Positions 46,820 to 55,742 of a DNA stretch of 64,000 bases are shown piece by piece. The translations under genes were made by a program, and so were the position numbers. The notes under the pieces are model-generated. The model ran no database searches, was not told where the DNA came from, and worked only from the letters and a program-made list of their open reading frames with translations. The DNA lies in assembly GCF_900183575.1 (NCBI RefSeq), contig NZ_FXUZ01000001.1:1-64000 (forward strand). The letters are read 5' to 3'. This DNA is from Staphylococcus cornubiensis. Lineage in GTDB: Bacteria > Bacillota > Bacilli > Staphylococcales > Staphylococcaceae. The stretch's first letter is position 1, and the number at the start of each line of letters is the position of its first letter.

Positions 46820-47127
46820 ATATTAATAGCCAGTGAATCAACATTAGAACAGTAGTTTGTCATTGACTTACTCATTAGTTCACATTTTAAATCACTTCTT
46901 ACGCTGTTGCAGGTATCATCTAATCTCTAACAATGTACTTGTGCCAGCATACAAGATTACTTTTATCAATTATAAATAACGATTTAAATTTAATATACCT
47001 AGACAAAATGTTGGTGTCACTATAAAATAAAGTGGTGAGAAAGTTAGATAGATGGTGGCTATCTTAGTATAAAGAGAGGTGATGCTTATGAGTGCATCAA
47101 CAAAATCTTTAGAAAGGAGAAGCCTTA

Positions 47128-47244
47128 ATGATGAGTATTGCAGATGCACTAATGATTATGATAGGGTTCAGTTCATTAACTGTATCTATCATTCATTTAG
47201 TGGTCACAATCAATAAAAAATCACAAAAAAATAACCATCACTAA
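47128..47244 (+). CDS. type I toxin, holin-like/SprG-like peptide
   Basis: A 38-residue hydrophobic peptide (37 if the second ATG at 47131 is used). The core ALMIMIGFSSLTVSIIHLVV is one membrane helix, with a basic/polar tail. This matches the putative holin-like (Hol_Tox/TxpA/SprG) toxins. The leader segment AAATCTTTAGAAAGGAG, which includes the ribosome binding site, is as I recall it from S. aureus sprG1. Downstream, CCACCGTCTTTTTAACGG and a terminator resemble the region where antisense RNA SprF overlaps the toxin mRNA. Overexpression would be expected to depolarise membranes; that is inference from the family. Confidence 0.78.
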   Translation: MMSIADALMIMIGFSSLTVSIIHLVVTINKKSQKNNHH

Positions 47245-47271
47245 CTTTGGGAATCAGTTTGATGGTTATTT
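47229..47271. terminator. hairpin at the 3' end of the toxin gene
   Basis: Twelve-pair perfect stem AAATAACCATCA/TGATGGTTATTT spanning the toxin stop codon. It is symmetric, so it could end transcripts from both strands, as is usual where toxin mRNA and antisense RNA overlap. Confidence 0.75.
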
Positions 47272-47350
47272 AAAAACTATTAAAAAATGTCCACCGTCTT
47301 TTTAACGGTCTCACTAAGGCAATACACTTCATGTGTGTTGCCTTTTCTAT
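47272..47350 (-). ncRNA. probable antitoxin antisense RNA region (SprF-like)
   Basis: The plus strand has CCACCGTCTTTTTAACGG and then hairpin GGCAATACAC/GTGTGTTGCC (47318-47342) with a T-run. Such sequence follows sprG toxins in S. aureus, where SprF is transcribed on the opposite strand across the toxin 3' end. The antisense start and promoter could not be located, so extent and strand are inferred. Confidence 0.4.
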
Positions 47351-47669
47351 TTATAAATTAACATATACGCTTCATTTTGTCTAATACATTAGAATAATCA
47401 ATAGAAAACAGTTTTCTAGAACAAACATTCTGGTATATTGACATGCATCTATATATAAAGGTAACTTTCGATGAACTAGAATGAATAGTTGGGTAAGTTG
47501 GATGGACAATGAAGTCAGTGCGAAGAAAGATAGTATGTATTGATACTTGATCATTATGAACAAAATAAGTATATACGGAACACGTTATATAGAGTCTAAC
47601 TATATAAAAGAACTTACTATATTTGTGTAAATATAATATAATGGTGATGTTATAAAGGAGGGGCACGTA
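47351..47669. other. AT-rich gap before the 34-residue peptide gene
   Basis: No supported gene; a minus-strand frame of 102 codons here lacks a ribosome binding site and has random-looking composition. The 3' end carries a TATAAT box at about 47632-47642, likely the promoter of the following peptide gene. Confidence 0.45.
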
Positions 47670-47774
47670 ATGCGTTTACTAACTATAGTAATGATTTATG
47701 GTTTGTATGTGTTGCTGGAATCAAATAGAAAGCGTACTGATGGTGTTGGTCGTTACAACAATTTAGTTATTTAA
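47670..47774 (+). CDS. 34-residue peptide of unknown function, possible exported or signalling peptide
   Basis: It starts at an ATG preceded by a very strong AAAGGAGGGG site with TATAAT boxes upstream. The peptide is MRLLTIVMIYGLYVLLES followed by NRKRTDGVGRYNNLVI: a hydrophobic helix and then a basic, Gly/Asn-containing tail. I recognise no family. The ABC exporter gene 250 bases downstream makes an exported peptide (bacteriocin, pheromone or small toxin) plausible. It is equally possible that it is a leader peptide or a truncated gene. Confidence 0.45.
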   Translation: MRLLTIVMIYGLYVLLESNRKRTDGVGRYNNLVI

Positions 47775-48022
47775 AATTGCAATTTTGAGGAGATGGGTGA
47801 GTTTAAAGTTAATGGCGATTTGATAGATCGGCAGCTAAAGGAGAGTTTGACACTAGGCAGAGAAGAAAATGTTAGAGCCAAGAATTGATTGAAAAAATGG
47901 GGAAAAATTTTTAGTGATGTCGAGTATGCATCATAGGCATTATTTCAAATCGTACATTTGACTAAACAGGGCAAAGTGGGAAATAAATTGGTAATTACTA
48001 GTTTAAGTGTATGGTGATTTTT

Positions 48023-49606
48023 ATGAAAAAAAGTTTAATATTAAGTGTTAAAAATAGAGACGTTGTAGTCCTATTAATGATTTTGCTTATATCAACATTA
48101 ACAGGCACGTTCATTCAATTTTTAAAAGGAGACATTTTCCAAAATGCTATTGAATTGAAATTCAACCATATGAGCCTATTGATTATATTTTTGGGATTCA
48201 CAATACTTTTTGAAGTGTTGTTTTACTATATTGAATGGTTGTACGAAAATAAATTGATTAAAGCAGCTTTGGCTAAACAAAAAATTAATGTTGGAAAAAC
48301 ACTACTCAATTTAAAGCATTACAAAGATATAGAAAATATTAAAGAAAATAATTTGAATAAACTGACAAATATTATTGATAGTTTAGAATACAGTTACTAT
48401 AAGGCATTTTTTGATGTACTGTATTTATTATTTAGAGTACTATTCGTGTCGGTTGCCCTTATATATATCAATATTTATATAGGGCTCATAGTGATTATAA
48501 TGATGTTTCTTCCACTACTAATCACAAAATTATTTAAAAACAAACTTGCTCACTTAGAAGAGAAATTGTATGAACATAAAGGTGTGAATTTAAAATTTTA
48601 TAAAAACTTGATGGATAATTTGAAGTATATAAAAGTATTCGAATTAAGAGAGCATTTTTATAGAAAATTCATAACTAATGTGGAAGAAGAAAAAAAGAGT
48701 TGGGCAACATCTAAGAATTATCAGGTTACTTTAAATGCTGCATATTCATTAAGTTCATACTTATCGCACTTTATAGTATTAACCATTGCAATTTATTTAG
48801 TTTATAAAAATGCTATTCATCCAGGTACAGTAATCACATTATTAGGATTAGTGGATCAATTGAGCATGCCTATACTTAGCCTTTCAAGGAATATAAATAG
48901 TATTAATAGCACAAAGAAACTAAGAAGCCAATTATTTAGCGATTATAATTCAATTGATGATTGTGAACTAGAAACGATAGGCTTTAAAAATCAAATACAT
49001 GCGAAGGGTTTAGAACTGAATATTAAAAATTGTAATTTGGCTTATAAAGACTTAGAATTTCACAAGAATAAAAAGCATTTAATTATAGGAAGAAGTGGTA
49101 TAGGTAAATCAATTTTTATTGAGGCACTTCTAGGATTGAGTCCAATTGAGGCGGGTGTCATTCAATATGATGATAAACAAATTAATGAACATACGAATTC
49201 ATTGAAAAAAACATCATATATCATGACTGAAAATGTTTTGTTTGATGAATCTGTACTATACAATATCACATTTAATAAAGACGCGACTGAAAAGCAATAT
49301 GTGTTTATTAACAAACTATTGCCAGATAAAATCATTTTCGAAAAGAATATAGATAAATTATCAAGTGGTGAAAAAAGAAGGGTATTGCTGCTAAGGGGAC
49401 TATTGTCAGATAAAGAAACATTAGTTTTTGATGAACCGACCTCAAATTTAGATGAAAGAACAAGTCAGGTATTTTGGGATTTACTCATGGCAATTAACAA
49501 TAAGACAGTCATCATCATTTCGCATAATACACCACAAGATGTTTATAAGAAATTTGATTATATCTTTGATTTTTCAGATTATGTTGATAGAAAAGATATT
49601 ATATAA
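48023..49606 (+). CDS. ABC exporter half-transporter, peptide-export type
   Basis: A 527-residue fusion of an ABC transmembrane domain (about six helices in residues 15-290) with an ATPase domain. It has Walker A IIGRSGIGKS (about 350-359), signature KLSSGEKRRVLLLRG and Walker B ETLVFDEPTSNLDE. The switch His is in IIISHNTP. The Q-loop region ITENVLF-like SYIMTENVLFDESVLYN is short. No N-terminal peptidase domain is present, so any leader would need another protease. The ATG at 48023 is chosen for the GGTGA before it; ATG 48011 in frame would add four residues. Small peptide genes flank it on both sides. Confidence 0.82.
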   Translation: MKKSLILSVKNRDVVVLLMILLISTLTGTFIQFLKGDIFQNAIELKFNHMSLLIIFLGFTILFEVLFYYIEWLYENKLIKAALAKQKINVGKTLLNLKHYKDIENIKENNLNKLTNIIDSLEYSYYKAFFDVLYLLFRVLFVSVALIYINIYIGLIVIIMMFLPLLITKLFKNKLAHLEEKLYEHKGVNLKFYKNLMDNLKYIKVFELREHFYRKFITNVEEEKKSWATSKNYQVTLNAAYSLSSYLSHFIVLTIAIYLVYKNAIHPGTVITLLGLVDQLSMPILSLSRNINSINSTKKLRSQLFSDYNSIDDCELETIGFKNQIHAKGLELNIKNCNLAYKDLEFHKNKKHLIIGRSGIGKSIFIEALLGLSPIEAGVIQYDDKQINEHTNSLKKTSYIMTENVLFDESVLYNITFNKDATEKQYVFINKLLPDKIIFEKNIDKLSSGEKRRVLLLRGLLSDKETLVFDEPTSNLDERTSQVFWDLLMAINNKTVIIISHNTPQDVYKKFDYIFDFSDYVDRKDII

Positions 49607-49607
49607 T

Positions 49608-49760
49608 ATGAAATTATTAGATTTAAATTCCGAACATATGAGTAACAATGTGTTCGAGATAAAAAAATTAGAGGGTGCTGTTGTTCCTTTCAAAGTACTA
49701 ATAGGAATTAGAAATACTATCAAATTTAAAAAAGAATTAAAAACTTACTTTTTAACATAA
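49608..49760 (+). CDS. 50-residue peptide encoded directly after the ABC exporter
   Basis: It begins one base after the exporter stop, so translation is probably coupled. The sequence starts MKLLDLNSEHMSNNVFEIKK, has a hydrophobic middle LEGAVVPFKVLIGI, and ends with a basic tail RNTIKFKKELKTYFLT. The polar first part and hydrophobic/cationic second part recall a ribosomally made peptide with a leader, but no Gly-Gly cleavage site or modification enzyme is seen. I do not recognise the family. Confidence 0.45.
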   Translation: MKLLDLNSEHMSNNVFEIKKLEGAVVPFKVLIGIRNTIKFKKELKTYFLT

Positions 49761-49844
49761 ATTTAAAATAAAAGTACTAGCTAAAATCAACGTTAGAGCT
49801 TCAAATGGCGCCTTAAAGGTGTTAGACATCTAGGGGGTGAGCGC

Positions 49845-51314
49845 ATGAATCATCTAGCAATTAAATTAGAAAATGTGAAATTTTCGTATGGTACTAAAGA
49901 GCTTATTGCAATCAAAACGTTAGCAGCCTATAACAACGAAAGGATAGCCATTGTAGGAAAGAACGGTTCAGGTAAAACGACACTTTTAAAACTGATCCAT
50001 GGTATTATCACTGCTCATGAAGGGACTATCAAGAAATATATTAAAATGACATATATTCCTCAAATTGAATATGATGAATTGTCAGTAGATACTCATACAT
50101 TAGATTTTGAGTTGCTTTCAAAATTTCATGTTCCAGATATTACAATGACACACTTAAGTGGGGGAGAAAAACGTAAGCTCCTTTTAACAGAAGGTCTTTC
50201 TCATTATAGTGAAGGTTTATTATTAGATGAACCCACGACCCATATGGACTATAAAGGGAAAAATCAGTTAAAATCTATTCTAAATTATCATTATGGCTTA
50301 GTGATAGTTGTGAGTCACGATAGAGATTTTATCAATGAACTTGCAACTCAAATATGGGAAATTGAAGATGGCCAAATTAATGTATATTTAGGGAACTATG
50401 ACGATTATATGCAACAGAAGAATGAAATGTTAGAAGCTGTTAAAAATGAAAATGATAAGAAAGAAAAAGAAAGGGAAAAACTGCAAAAATCTTTAGAAGA
50501 AAAAAGAAAGAAAGCAGAAAGTATTGAAAAAATAAGCAAAAAACAGAAAAAACGTCATATTAAACCGAATCGTTTAGCAGCCTCAAAACAAAAAGATACC
50601 GTACAGAAAAGTATCTTTAAAAATGCCAAAAATATTGAGAAAAGAATAGAGAATATTGGAGAGGACTTAAAAATTGTGGAGCTTCCTCAAATTGAGTTTC
50701 CTACTGTAAAAAGTTTGGAAATGCATAAAAGGTTTCCTATTATGGGCGAAGATATCACACTCACAATCGGCGATAAACGAATTTTTAACCGTCTTAGCTT
50801 CCAATTTGAAAAAGGCGAAAAAATAGCGATTATAGGTGATAATGGTACGGGTAAAACCTCACTTCTCAACTATATAATTAGAAATGACGAAGGAATGACG
50901 ATTTCTAAAAATGCTAAAATTAAAGTATATGAACAAATGGATTATATCTTGGATGACAATCAAACACTGATTAAGTATCTTGAAGAGAAAAGTGATTATG
51001 AAAACAACTTGATTAAATCGGTTCTTTTAAACCTTGGATTTAGCCAACTCGAAATCAATACGAAAAAAATGAATGAATTAAGTGGGGGAGAAGCGACTAA
51101 ATTCAGTATTGCCAAATTATTATTAGAACCCTCCAACGTATTAATTTTAGATGAACCTACGAATTTTATGGATATTTATACGATAGAAGCGCTTGAAAAT
51201 CTTTTAATCAGTTATAAAGGCACAGTCATCTTTACAACACATGATCAAGCCTTTGTCGATAAAGTAGCGACACAAGTTTGGGAGATTAAAAATAGACAGC
51301 TAAAAAGAATTTAA
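49845..51314 (+). CDS. ABC-F ribosomal protection protein (Msr/Vga-like)
   Basis: A 489-residue protein with two ABC ATPase domains and no membrane helix. Walker A sites are GKNGSGKTTLL and GDNGTGKTSLL. Signatures are LSGGEKRKLL and LSGGEATKFS. Walker B sites are LLLDEPTTHMD and LILDEPTNFMD. The inter-domain linker (about 190-280) has HIKPNRLAASKQKDTVQKS, closely like the Msr(A)/Vga linker that reaches the peptidyl-transferase centre. Such proteins displace macrolides, streptogramins, lincosamides or pleuromutilins from ribosomes. Which drug, if any, cannot be told. GGGGGTGAG precedes the ATG. A leader hairpin, GGCGCCT/AGGTGTT, suggests attenuation. Confidence 0.85.
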   Translation: MNHLAIKLENVKFSYGTKELIAIKTLAAYNNERIAIVGKNGSGKTTLLKLIHGIITAHEGTIKKYIKMTYIPQIEYDELSVDTHTLDFELLSKFHVPDITMTHLSGGEKRKLLLTEGLSHYSEGLLLDEPTTHMDYKGKNQLKSILNYHYGLVIVVSHDRDFINELATQIWEIEDGQINVYLGNYDDYMQQKNEMLEAVKNENDKKEKEREKLQKSLEEKRKKAESIEKISKKQKKRHIKPNRLAASKQKDTVQKSIFKNAKNIEKRIENIGEDLKIVELPQIEFPTVKSLEMHKRFPIMGEDITLTIGDKRIFNRLSFQFEKGEKIAIIGDNGTGKTSLLNYIIRNDEGMTISKNAKIKVYEQMDYILDDNQTLIKYLEEKSDYENNLIKSVLLNLGFSQLEINTKKMNELSGGEATKFSIAKLLLEPSNVLILDEPTNFMDIYTIEALENLLISYKGTVIFTTHDQAFVDKVATQVWEIKNRQLKRI

Positions 51315-51434
51315 ACGCAAGTCTAAGTAGAAAATCACTTGTTCCTAAGACCATACTGTAAAGTTTAATGCTTTTGGTAGCGTAAAAAGTGATTTTTATA
51401 CGCGTGCAATGGGAATAAAAGAAAGCTAAAGCTA

Positions 51435-51484
51435 AAATACACCCCATCAAGTGAGAAGCTGTGTCTCGCTTTTGGGGTGTATTT
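51435..51484. terminator. bidirectional terminator between the ABC-F gene and lukF
   Basis: AAATACACCCCA (51435-51446) pairs with TGGGGTGTATTT (51473-51484) around a smaller inner AGTGAGA/TCTCGCT hairpin. Confidence 0.85.
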
Positions 51485-51519
51485 CTAAAAGTATAGATGA
51501 CTGTTAAAACTAATGAATG

Positions 51520-52497
51520 TTATGTAGCGTTTTTCTCATGAGTTTTTGTGTCAATGAGATTTACTGTATGTGCTTTCCAATCTACCTCATAAATTGAAGT
51601 AAATGTCGCTGCTCTTTGATCTTTATAGTTCGCACCTGTCCAGTAGAATCCAGTCCAGTAATTTGTGTAATTATCTAAGTCTCTTTGGTAAGTGACTGCG
51701 ATTTTTGTTTTTTGAGCATCACTCGGTTTATGTGACAATACACTTAAAAATTCAGGATTAAAATTTCCTCTCGCTAACACTGGCATTTGATGTGTTGGTA
51801 GGAAGTTTTGACCTGCGTTTAATTTACTTTGTCTGCCACCTAAAAATAGTTCATTACCATAAATTTCATGGTAGCTATCTCGGCCATATGGTCCCCAAGT
51901 GCCATTCATGATTTTATGGGCTTCAACATTCCAACCAACTGTTTTGTTGTCAGTGTGTCTATCGATTGTTGTTCTATAACTTTCTTGTTTATAATTAATT
52001 GTTTCTGAAAATGACTCATTTCCATTTATGCCACCTGATAAACCTCTTGAGATACTAATATCTCCACCAAAAGAGTAGCCCAGCGTATTTTGAACTTGAA
52101 AGTCCTCATTTTGATTTTTAGGTGCATAGTCTACAACATTGACGCCTTTTGAACCTGCTTTGACTAAGACAGTATATTTTGCACCCCAATAAAAGTTTGA
52201 AAATTTATAATCGTTGGGGTTGGGCGCTTGGTAGCCTGAGTTAATATTACCCGCAGCTTTTAAGATGAGTGTATCTTTATCGTAGCTGTTATCTTCAATA
52301 AAATTAAAAGTTAACAGTTGAGAAATGTTTAATTTATCAGAATCTGAAGTTGCAGTCGTTTTGTATAAAGTGATTTTATCGTCTACTTTTTCTTTAGATA
52401 CAGGTGAAATTTGATTGGCAGCATAAACGGAATTAGAAAATAACATAAATGCCACTGATGTTGCTGTAACGGCTTTTAACAATTTATTCATTTTCAT
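51520..52497 (-). CDS. lukF: bicomponent leukocidin F subunit
   Basis: A 325-residue secreted pore-forming toxin subunit. A signal peptide of about 26 residues ends VYA. The mature part resembles LukF-PV/HlgB closely: [59 protein letters not shown] and [13 protein letters not shown]. With the S subunit it forms octameric beta-barrel pores in leukocyte membranes. Its start lies one base past the lukS stop, so the two are coupled. In the S. intermedius group this pair is known as Luk-I; assignment to that lineage is inferred. The mature sequence shows no truncation. Confidence 0.93.
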   Translation of the reverse strand: MKMNKLLKAVTATSVAFMLFSNSVYAANQISPVSKEKVDDKITLYKTTATSDSDKLNISQLLTFNFIEDNSYDKDTLILKAAGNINSGYQAPNPNDYKFSNFYWGAKYTVLVKAGSKGVNVVDYAPKNQNEDFQVQNTLGYSFGGDISISRGLSGGINGNESFSETINYKQESYRTTIDRHTDNKTVGWNVEAHKIMNGTWGPYGRDSYHEIYGNELFLGGRQSKLNAGQNFLPTHQMPVLARGNFNPEFLSVLSHKPSDAQKTKIAVTYQRDLDNYTNYWTGFYWTGANYKDQRAATFTSIYEVDWKAHTVNLIDTKTHEKNAT

Positions 52498-52498
52498 G

Positions 52499-53431
52499 TT
52501 AATTATGCCCCTTTACTTTAATTTCGTGTGTTTTCCAGTTGACTTCATATTTAGTCACAAGATTTCTATTCACTAATGCATTATAACGTCTATCCGCAAA
52601 TATACCAGTTTGTGGGAAGAACGTTGCGTAAGTGATATCTAGGTTACGACCATATGAAATTTCGAATTCACTTGTGTCGCCTTTATCTTTTTCATGAGAT
52701 ACAGTCGCGATAAATGATGGGTTAAAACCACTTTTAATTAGAGGTGGTAAGTATTCATCTGATACAAAGAAGTCTCTCGCTTTAGGACCGATTGGACTTC
52801 TTACAAACAAGTGATTTTCATATGCAGATATTGGCCCATCTTCTGATTGGAATGCATTTGCTCTAACTGCCCAGTTAATATTTTTTGAATTTTGTTGAAC
52901 GACTTCACTAATGAAATTTTGTTGGTTATAGCTAATTTTCTTTGCATAGTTAAATGTGCCTTTACCGCCAAGTGATGGGGCACTTTGGAAGTTACCACCA
53001 ATCGTATAACCTAACGTTTCGCTTACATCTATTGTTTCGATCTTATTTTTAGGAAGATAGTTAATTAAAGAAACGTTAGGGTCATTTGTTTTGAAAGCAA
53101 TATTATATTGGAAAGGCCAAATCATTCTTTTTACTGCTTCATATCCTTTTCCTTTTATATCCGTGAAGCTTGTTCTCGATTTGATAAACCCTTGCATTTT
53201 AACAATTAATGCATCTTTGTTATATTTCGGGTCTTTAACAAAGTCGAATTGAATGTTTTGAGTCGCACCCCATTTTTTGCTACTTACATCTTCTGTTCTT
53301 TTAATGACTTGTGCACCTTCGCCGATCTCTTCTATATTGCTTGCGGCTTTAGCTTCTTCACTATGGGGGGCAATCAATGGAAGAACTAAGCTTATAGATA
53401 GTGTTGCGGCTAATAATTTGTTTTTTACCAT
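52499..53431 (-). CDS. lukS: bicomponent leukocidin S subunit
   Basis: A 310-residue secreted subunit that binds target cells first. The signal peptide ends EEAKA near residue 29. The mature part has [53 protein letters not shown] and [19 protein letters not shown], and ends [17 protein letters not shown] as LukS-PV/HlgC do. The receptor-binding loops differ from LukS-PV (for example [19 protein letters not shown]). The ATG at 53431 has AAAGTGG upstream; an in-frame GTG at 53440 overlaps that site. It is upstream of lukF on the minus strand. Confidence 0.93.
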   Translation of the reverse strand: MVKNKLLAATLSISLVLPLIAPHSEEAKAASNIEEIGEGAQVIKRTEDVSSKKWGATQNIQFDFVKDPKYNKDALIVKMQGFIKSRTSFTDIKGKGYEAVKRMIWPFQYNIAFKTNDPNVSLINYLPKNKIETIDVSETLGYTIGGNFQSAPSLGGKGTFNYAKKISYNQQNFISEVVQQNSKNINWAVRANAFQSEDGPISAYENHLFVRSPIGPKARDFFVSDEYLPPLIKSGFNPSFIATVSHEKDKGDTSEFEISYGRNLDITYATFFPQTGIFADRRYNALVNRNLVTKYEVNWKTHEIKVKGHN

Positions 53432-53955
53432 AAGAACCACTTTCTTTCTCTATATACTTTTGATGCAATTTCATAATAATATATTTTTTATCAATTTAAA
53501 ATTAACTATTTATTAAAAGAGAGATGAGTAAAAATGTATAAATTACAGACACATTTTGTGCAATTTGTTATGAAAACCCGTTCGTTTATGTTAATCGAAA
53601 ATTTGGTTGTGTCACTCAGGTGCGCTATGATCAGTATATGAGAATAGGGAAAATAAAGAGTTGAAAAATTTTACGAACAAATAGTTTAACCATTTTTATA
53701 AAGTTCGTTTTTTAAAACTGATACATTATTTGTGATTCTATTAACTATTTATTAACTCTGTATATTTTTAACATTTGATTGTCATATTTTTTTGAGATAG
53801 GGATTATTAATGTAGTTATTTTAATTTTCTTATTATCGAATATTATTTTAGATAACTATTCGCAAACAATACGTTATAATACATATGATATACTCGAAAT
53901 AATTGGATAAAATACAAAGGTGTAGTGGCAAGCGTTTTTTAAAAGGAGCATCAAT
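53432..53955. other. AT-rich divergent region upstream of lukS
   Basis: More than 500 bases without a supported gene. It must contain the lukSF promoter on the minus strand and that of the phosphatase on the plus strand. It also marks the end of the accessory stretch. Confidence 0.5.
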
Positions 53956-54507
53956 ATGGTAAAAAAGGTTTATTTTGTGAGACATGCGACGAGGGATCAT
54001 ACGGTTAAGAAGGATACTGCCCCGTTATCAGAAAAGGGTAGACAAGAGGCACAAAGTCTTGTGGCTTGGTTTGAAGGGAAGTGTATCGAAACCATATACT
54101 CAAGTCCATATGCGCGTACAATTGAAACGGTGGTACCGCTTGCACGTACTGTCAACATAGATATTCAAGTAGTAGACGATTTGAGAGAACGTGTCATCGG
54201 TGAATGGGTGGATGATTTTGATACATATGCTGCCGAACAATGGAGAAATTTTGATTATCGATTACATGGTGGAGAGTCGTTGAAACAAGTGCAACAACGA
54301 ATTCTACCGTCATTTCAGGATATTTTGTCACAGGTGAAAGGCGAGACGATTGTCATCAGTGGTCATGGCACGTCACTTGCTGTGCTCTTTCATGCATTGA
54401 CGGATGGGGCTTTTACTTATGAACAATTTCAGCAGATGACGATGCCAGATGTTTATACTTATGACGTTGAATCAAAAGAGTTAAAGCAAATCTACTCGAG
54501 TAGATGA
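53956..54507 (+). CDS. histidine phosphatase family protein
   Basis: A 183-residue phosphoglycerate-mutase-like phosphatase. The phospho-acceptor motif VRHATRDH lies at about 8-15, followed by SSPYARTIETV, ERVIGEW and VISGHGTSLAVL with the second catalytic His. Substrates in this family vary from small phosphates to phosphoproteins, and none can be assigned. AAAAGGAG precedes the ATG. A strong terminator separates it from ulaG. Confidence 0.87.
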   Translation: MVKKVYFVRHATRDHTVKKDTAPLSEKGRQEAQSLVAWFEGKCIETIYSSPYARTIETVVPLARTVNIDIQVVDDLRERVIGEWVDDFDTYAAEQWRNFDYRLHGGESLKQVQQRILPSFQDILSQVKGETIVISGHGTSLAVLFHALTDGAFTYEQFQQMTMPDVYTYDVESKELKQIYSSR

Positions 54508-54539
54508 GTGTTTCTAATTGAATATTTTTATGCGCGAAC

Positions 54540-54587
54540 AGTCCAGTGATGTACATGTTTTTTGTACATATATTGGACTTTTTCTTT
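54540..54587 (+). terminator. terminator of the histidine phosphatase gene
   Basis: AGTCCA...TGGACT stem with an inner GTACA/TGTAC extension, followed by TTTTTC. Confidence 0.82.
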
Positions 54588-54614
54588 TATCACAATAGGC
54601 ATAAACTGAGAACG

Positions 54615-54628
54615 AGTAAGCGTTTACA
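54615..54628 (+). promoter_or_regulatory. cre site (CcpA binding) before the ula operon
   Basis: AGTAAGCGTTTACA differs at only one position from the strong cre consensus TGTAAGCGTTTACA. It lies 23 bases before the ulaG start, a position suited to repressing transcription of ascorbate genes when glucose is present. Confidence 0.82.
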
Positions 54629-54650
54629 CATTTGAAAGGAGTGCATAACT

Positions 54651-55715
54651 TTGAATCATATTAATGAAGTAACAAAGGAAAAGTGGATTTTGAATACTTT
54701 TCCGGAATGGGGCACTTGGCTCAACGAAGAAATAGAAAATGAGGTCGTGGAAGAAAATACTTTTGCAATGTGGTGGTTAGGTTGTACAGGGATCTGGTTG
54801 AAATCTCACGAGAACACGAATATTTTGTGCGATATGTGGTGTGGAACAGGTAAGCGTACACAAAAAGTTGGAAAAATGAAAAAAGGTCATCAAATGCAAC
54901 GAATGAGTGGTTGTCAAAACTTACAACCTAATTTAAGAGCACAACCTTTTGTCATTGATCCATTTGAAATTAAAAATGTGGATGCGTTAGTTGTGACGCA
55001 CATTCATTCCGACCATTTAGATATCAATACGGCAGCTGCAGTGATGCAAAACACAAATGAAGATGTGCCGTTTATCGGTCCTCAAGAAGTGGTCAACACA
55101 TGGAAAAAATGGGGGGTGCCGGAAGAGCGTTGTATCGTCGTTCGTCCTGGTGATTCCGTCCAAGTAAAAAGTGTAGAAATTCAAGTGTTGGAAGCGTTTG
55201 ACCGTACAGCACTCGTGACAGCAGATCCATCTGTAACATTAAAAGGAAAGTTACCTGTTGATATGGATGAAATCGCTGTGAACTATTTATTCAAAACATC
55301 AGGCGGCTCACTGTATCACGCGGGTGATTCACATTATTCGAATACGTTTGCAAAACATGGTAATGAGCATGATGTCAATGTTGTCATTGGGGCTTTTGGT
55401 GAAAATCCAAGAGGTATTACGGATAAGGTAACTTCAGTGGATATGCTCCGAATGGCAGAAAGTTTAAAAGCAGACGTTGTTATTCCAGTGCACCATGACA
55501 TTTGGACGAATTTCCAAGCAGATCCTAAAGAGTTGTTATTACTATGGGAGTTTAAACGAAAAGTATTGAAATATCAATTTAAGCCTTACATTTGGCAAGT
55601 TGGTGGTAAATTTGTATTCCCTAAAGATAAAGATGATTTAGAGTATCATTACCCACGCGGTTTTGATGATGTATTCTCTACAGATACTGATTTACCGTTC
55701 CCATCATTTTTATAG
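54651..55715 (+). CDS. ulaG: L-ascorbate-6-phosphate lactonase
   Basis: A 354-residue metallo-beta-lactamase-fold enzyme that opens the lactone ring of imported ascorbate-6-phosphate to 3-keto-L-gulonate-6-phosphate. It shows the metal motif THIHSDHLD (about 114-122), [13 protein letters not shown] and [11 protein letters not shown], plus the UlaG-specific start [11 protein letters not shown]. The start codon is TTG at 54651 after GAAAGGAG. It is the first gene of a seven-gene operon. Length is typical. Confidence 0.93.
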   Translation: MNHINEVTKEKWILNTFPEWGTWLNEEIENEVVEENTFAMWWLGCTGIWLKSHENTNILCDMWCGTGKRTQKVGKMKKGHQMQRMSGCQNLQPNLRAQPFVIDPFEIKNVDALVVTHIHSDHLDINTAAAVMQNTNEDVPFIGPQEVVNTWKKWGVPEERCIVVRPGDSVQVKSVEIQVLEAFDRTALVTADPSVTLKGKLPVDMDEIAVNYLFKTSGGSLYHAGDSHYSNTFAKHGNEHDVNVVIGAFGENPRGITDKVTSVDMLRMAESLKADVVIPVHHDIWTNFQADPKELLLLWEFKRKVLKYQFKPYIWQVGGKFVFPKDKDDLEYHYPRGFDDVFSTDTDLPFPSFL

Positions 55716-55742
55716 GCAGTATGCATAATAGGAGGGAATGAC

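Noticed and set aside
47089..47216. ORF starting ATGAGTGCATC that overlaps the SprG-like toxin out of frame
   Set aside because: Its 3' part is the toxin gene read in another frame. The first codons may act as a leader, but the encoded protein has no membrane helix and is unlikely to be the product.
47358..47666. Minus-strand ORF of 102 codons before the 34-residue peptide gene
   Set aside because: No ribosome binding site on that strand and composition like random AT-rich DNA. It covers the promoter of the plus-strand gene.
47670..47774. Idea that the 34-residue peptide is an AgrD-like or phenol-soluble-modulin peptide
   Set aside because: No cysteine for a thiolactone, no AgrB or AgrC genes nearby, and the charge pattern does not fit a modulin.
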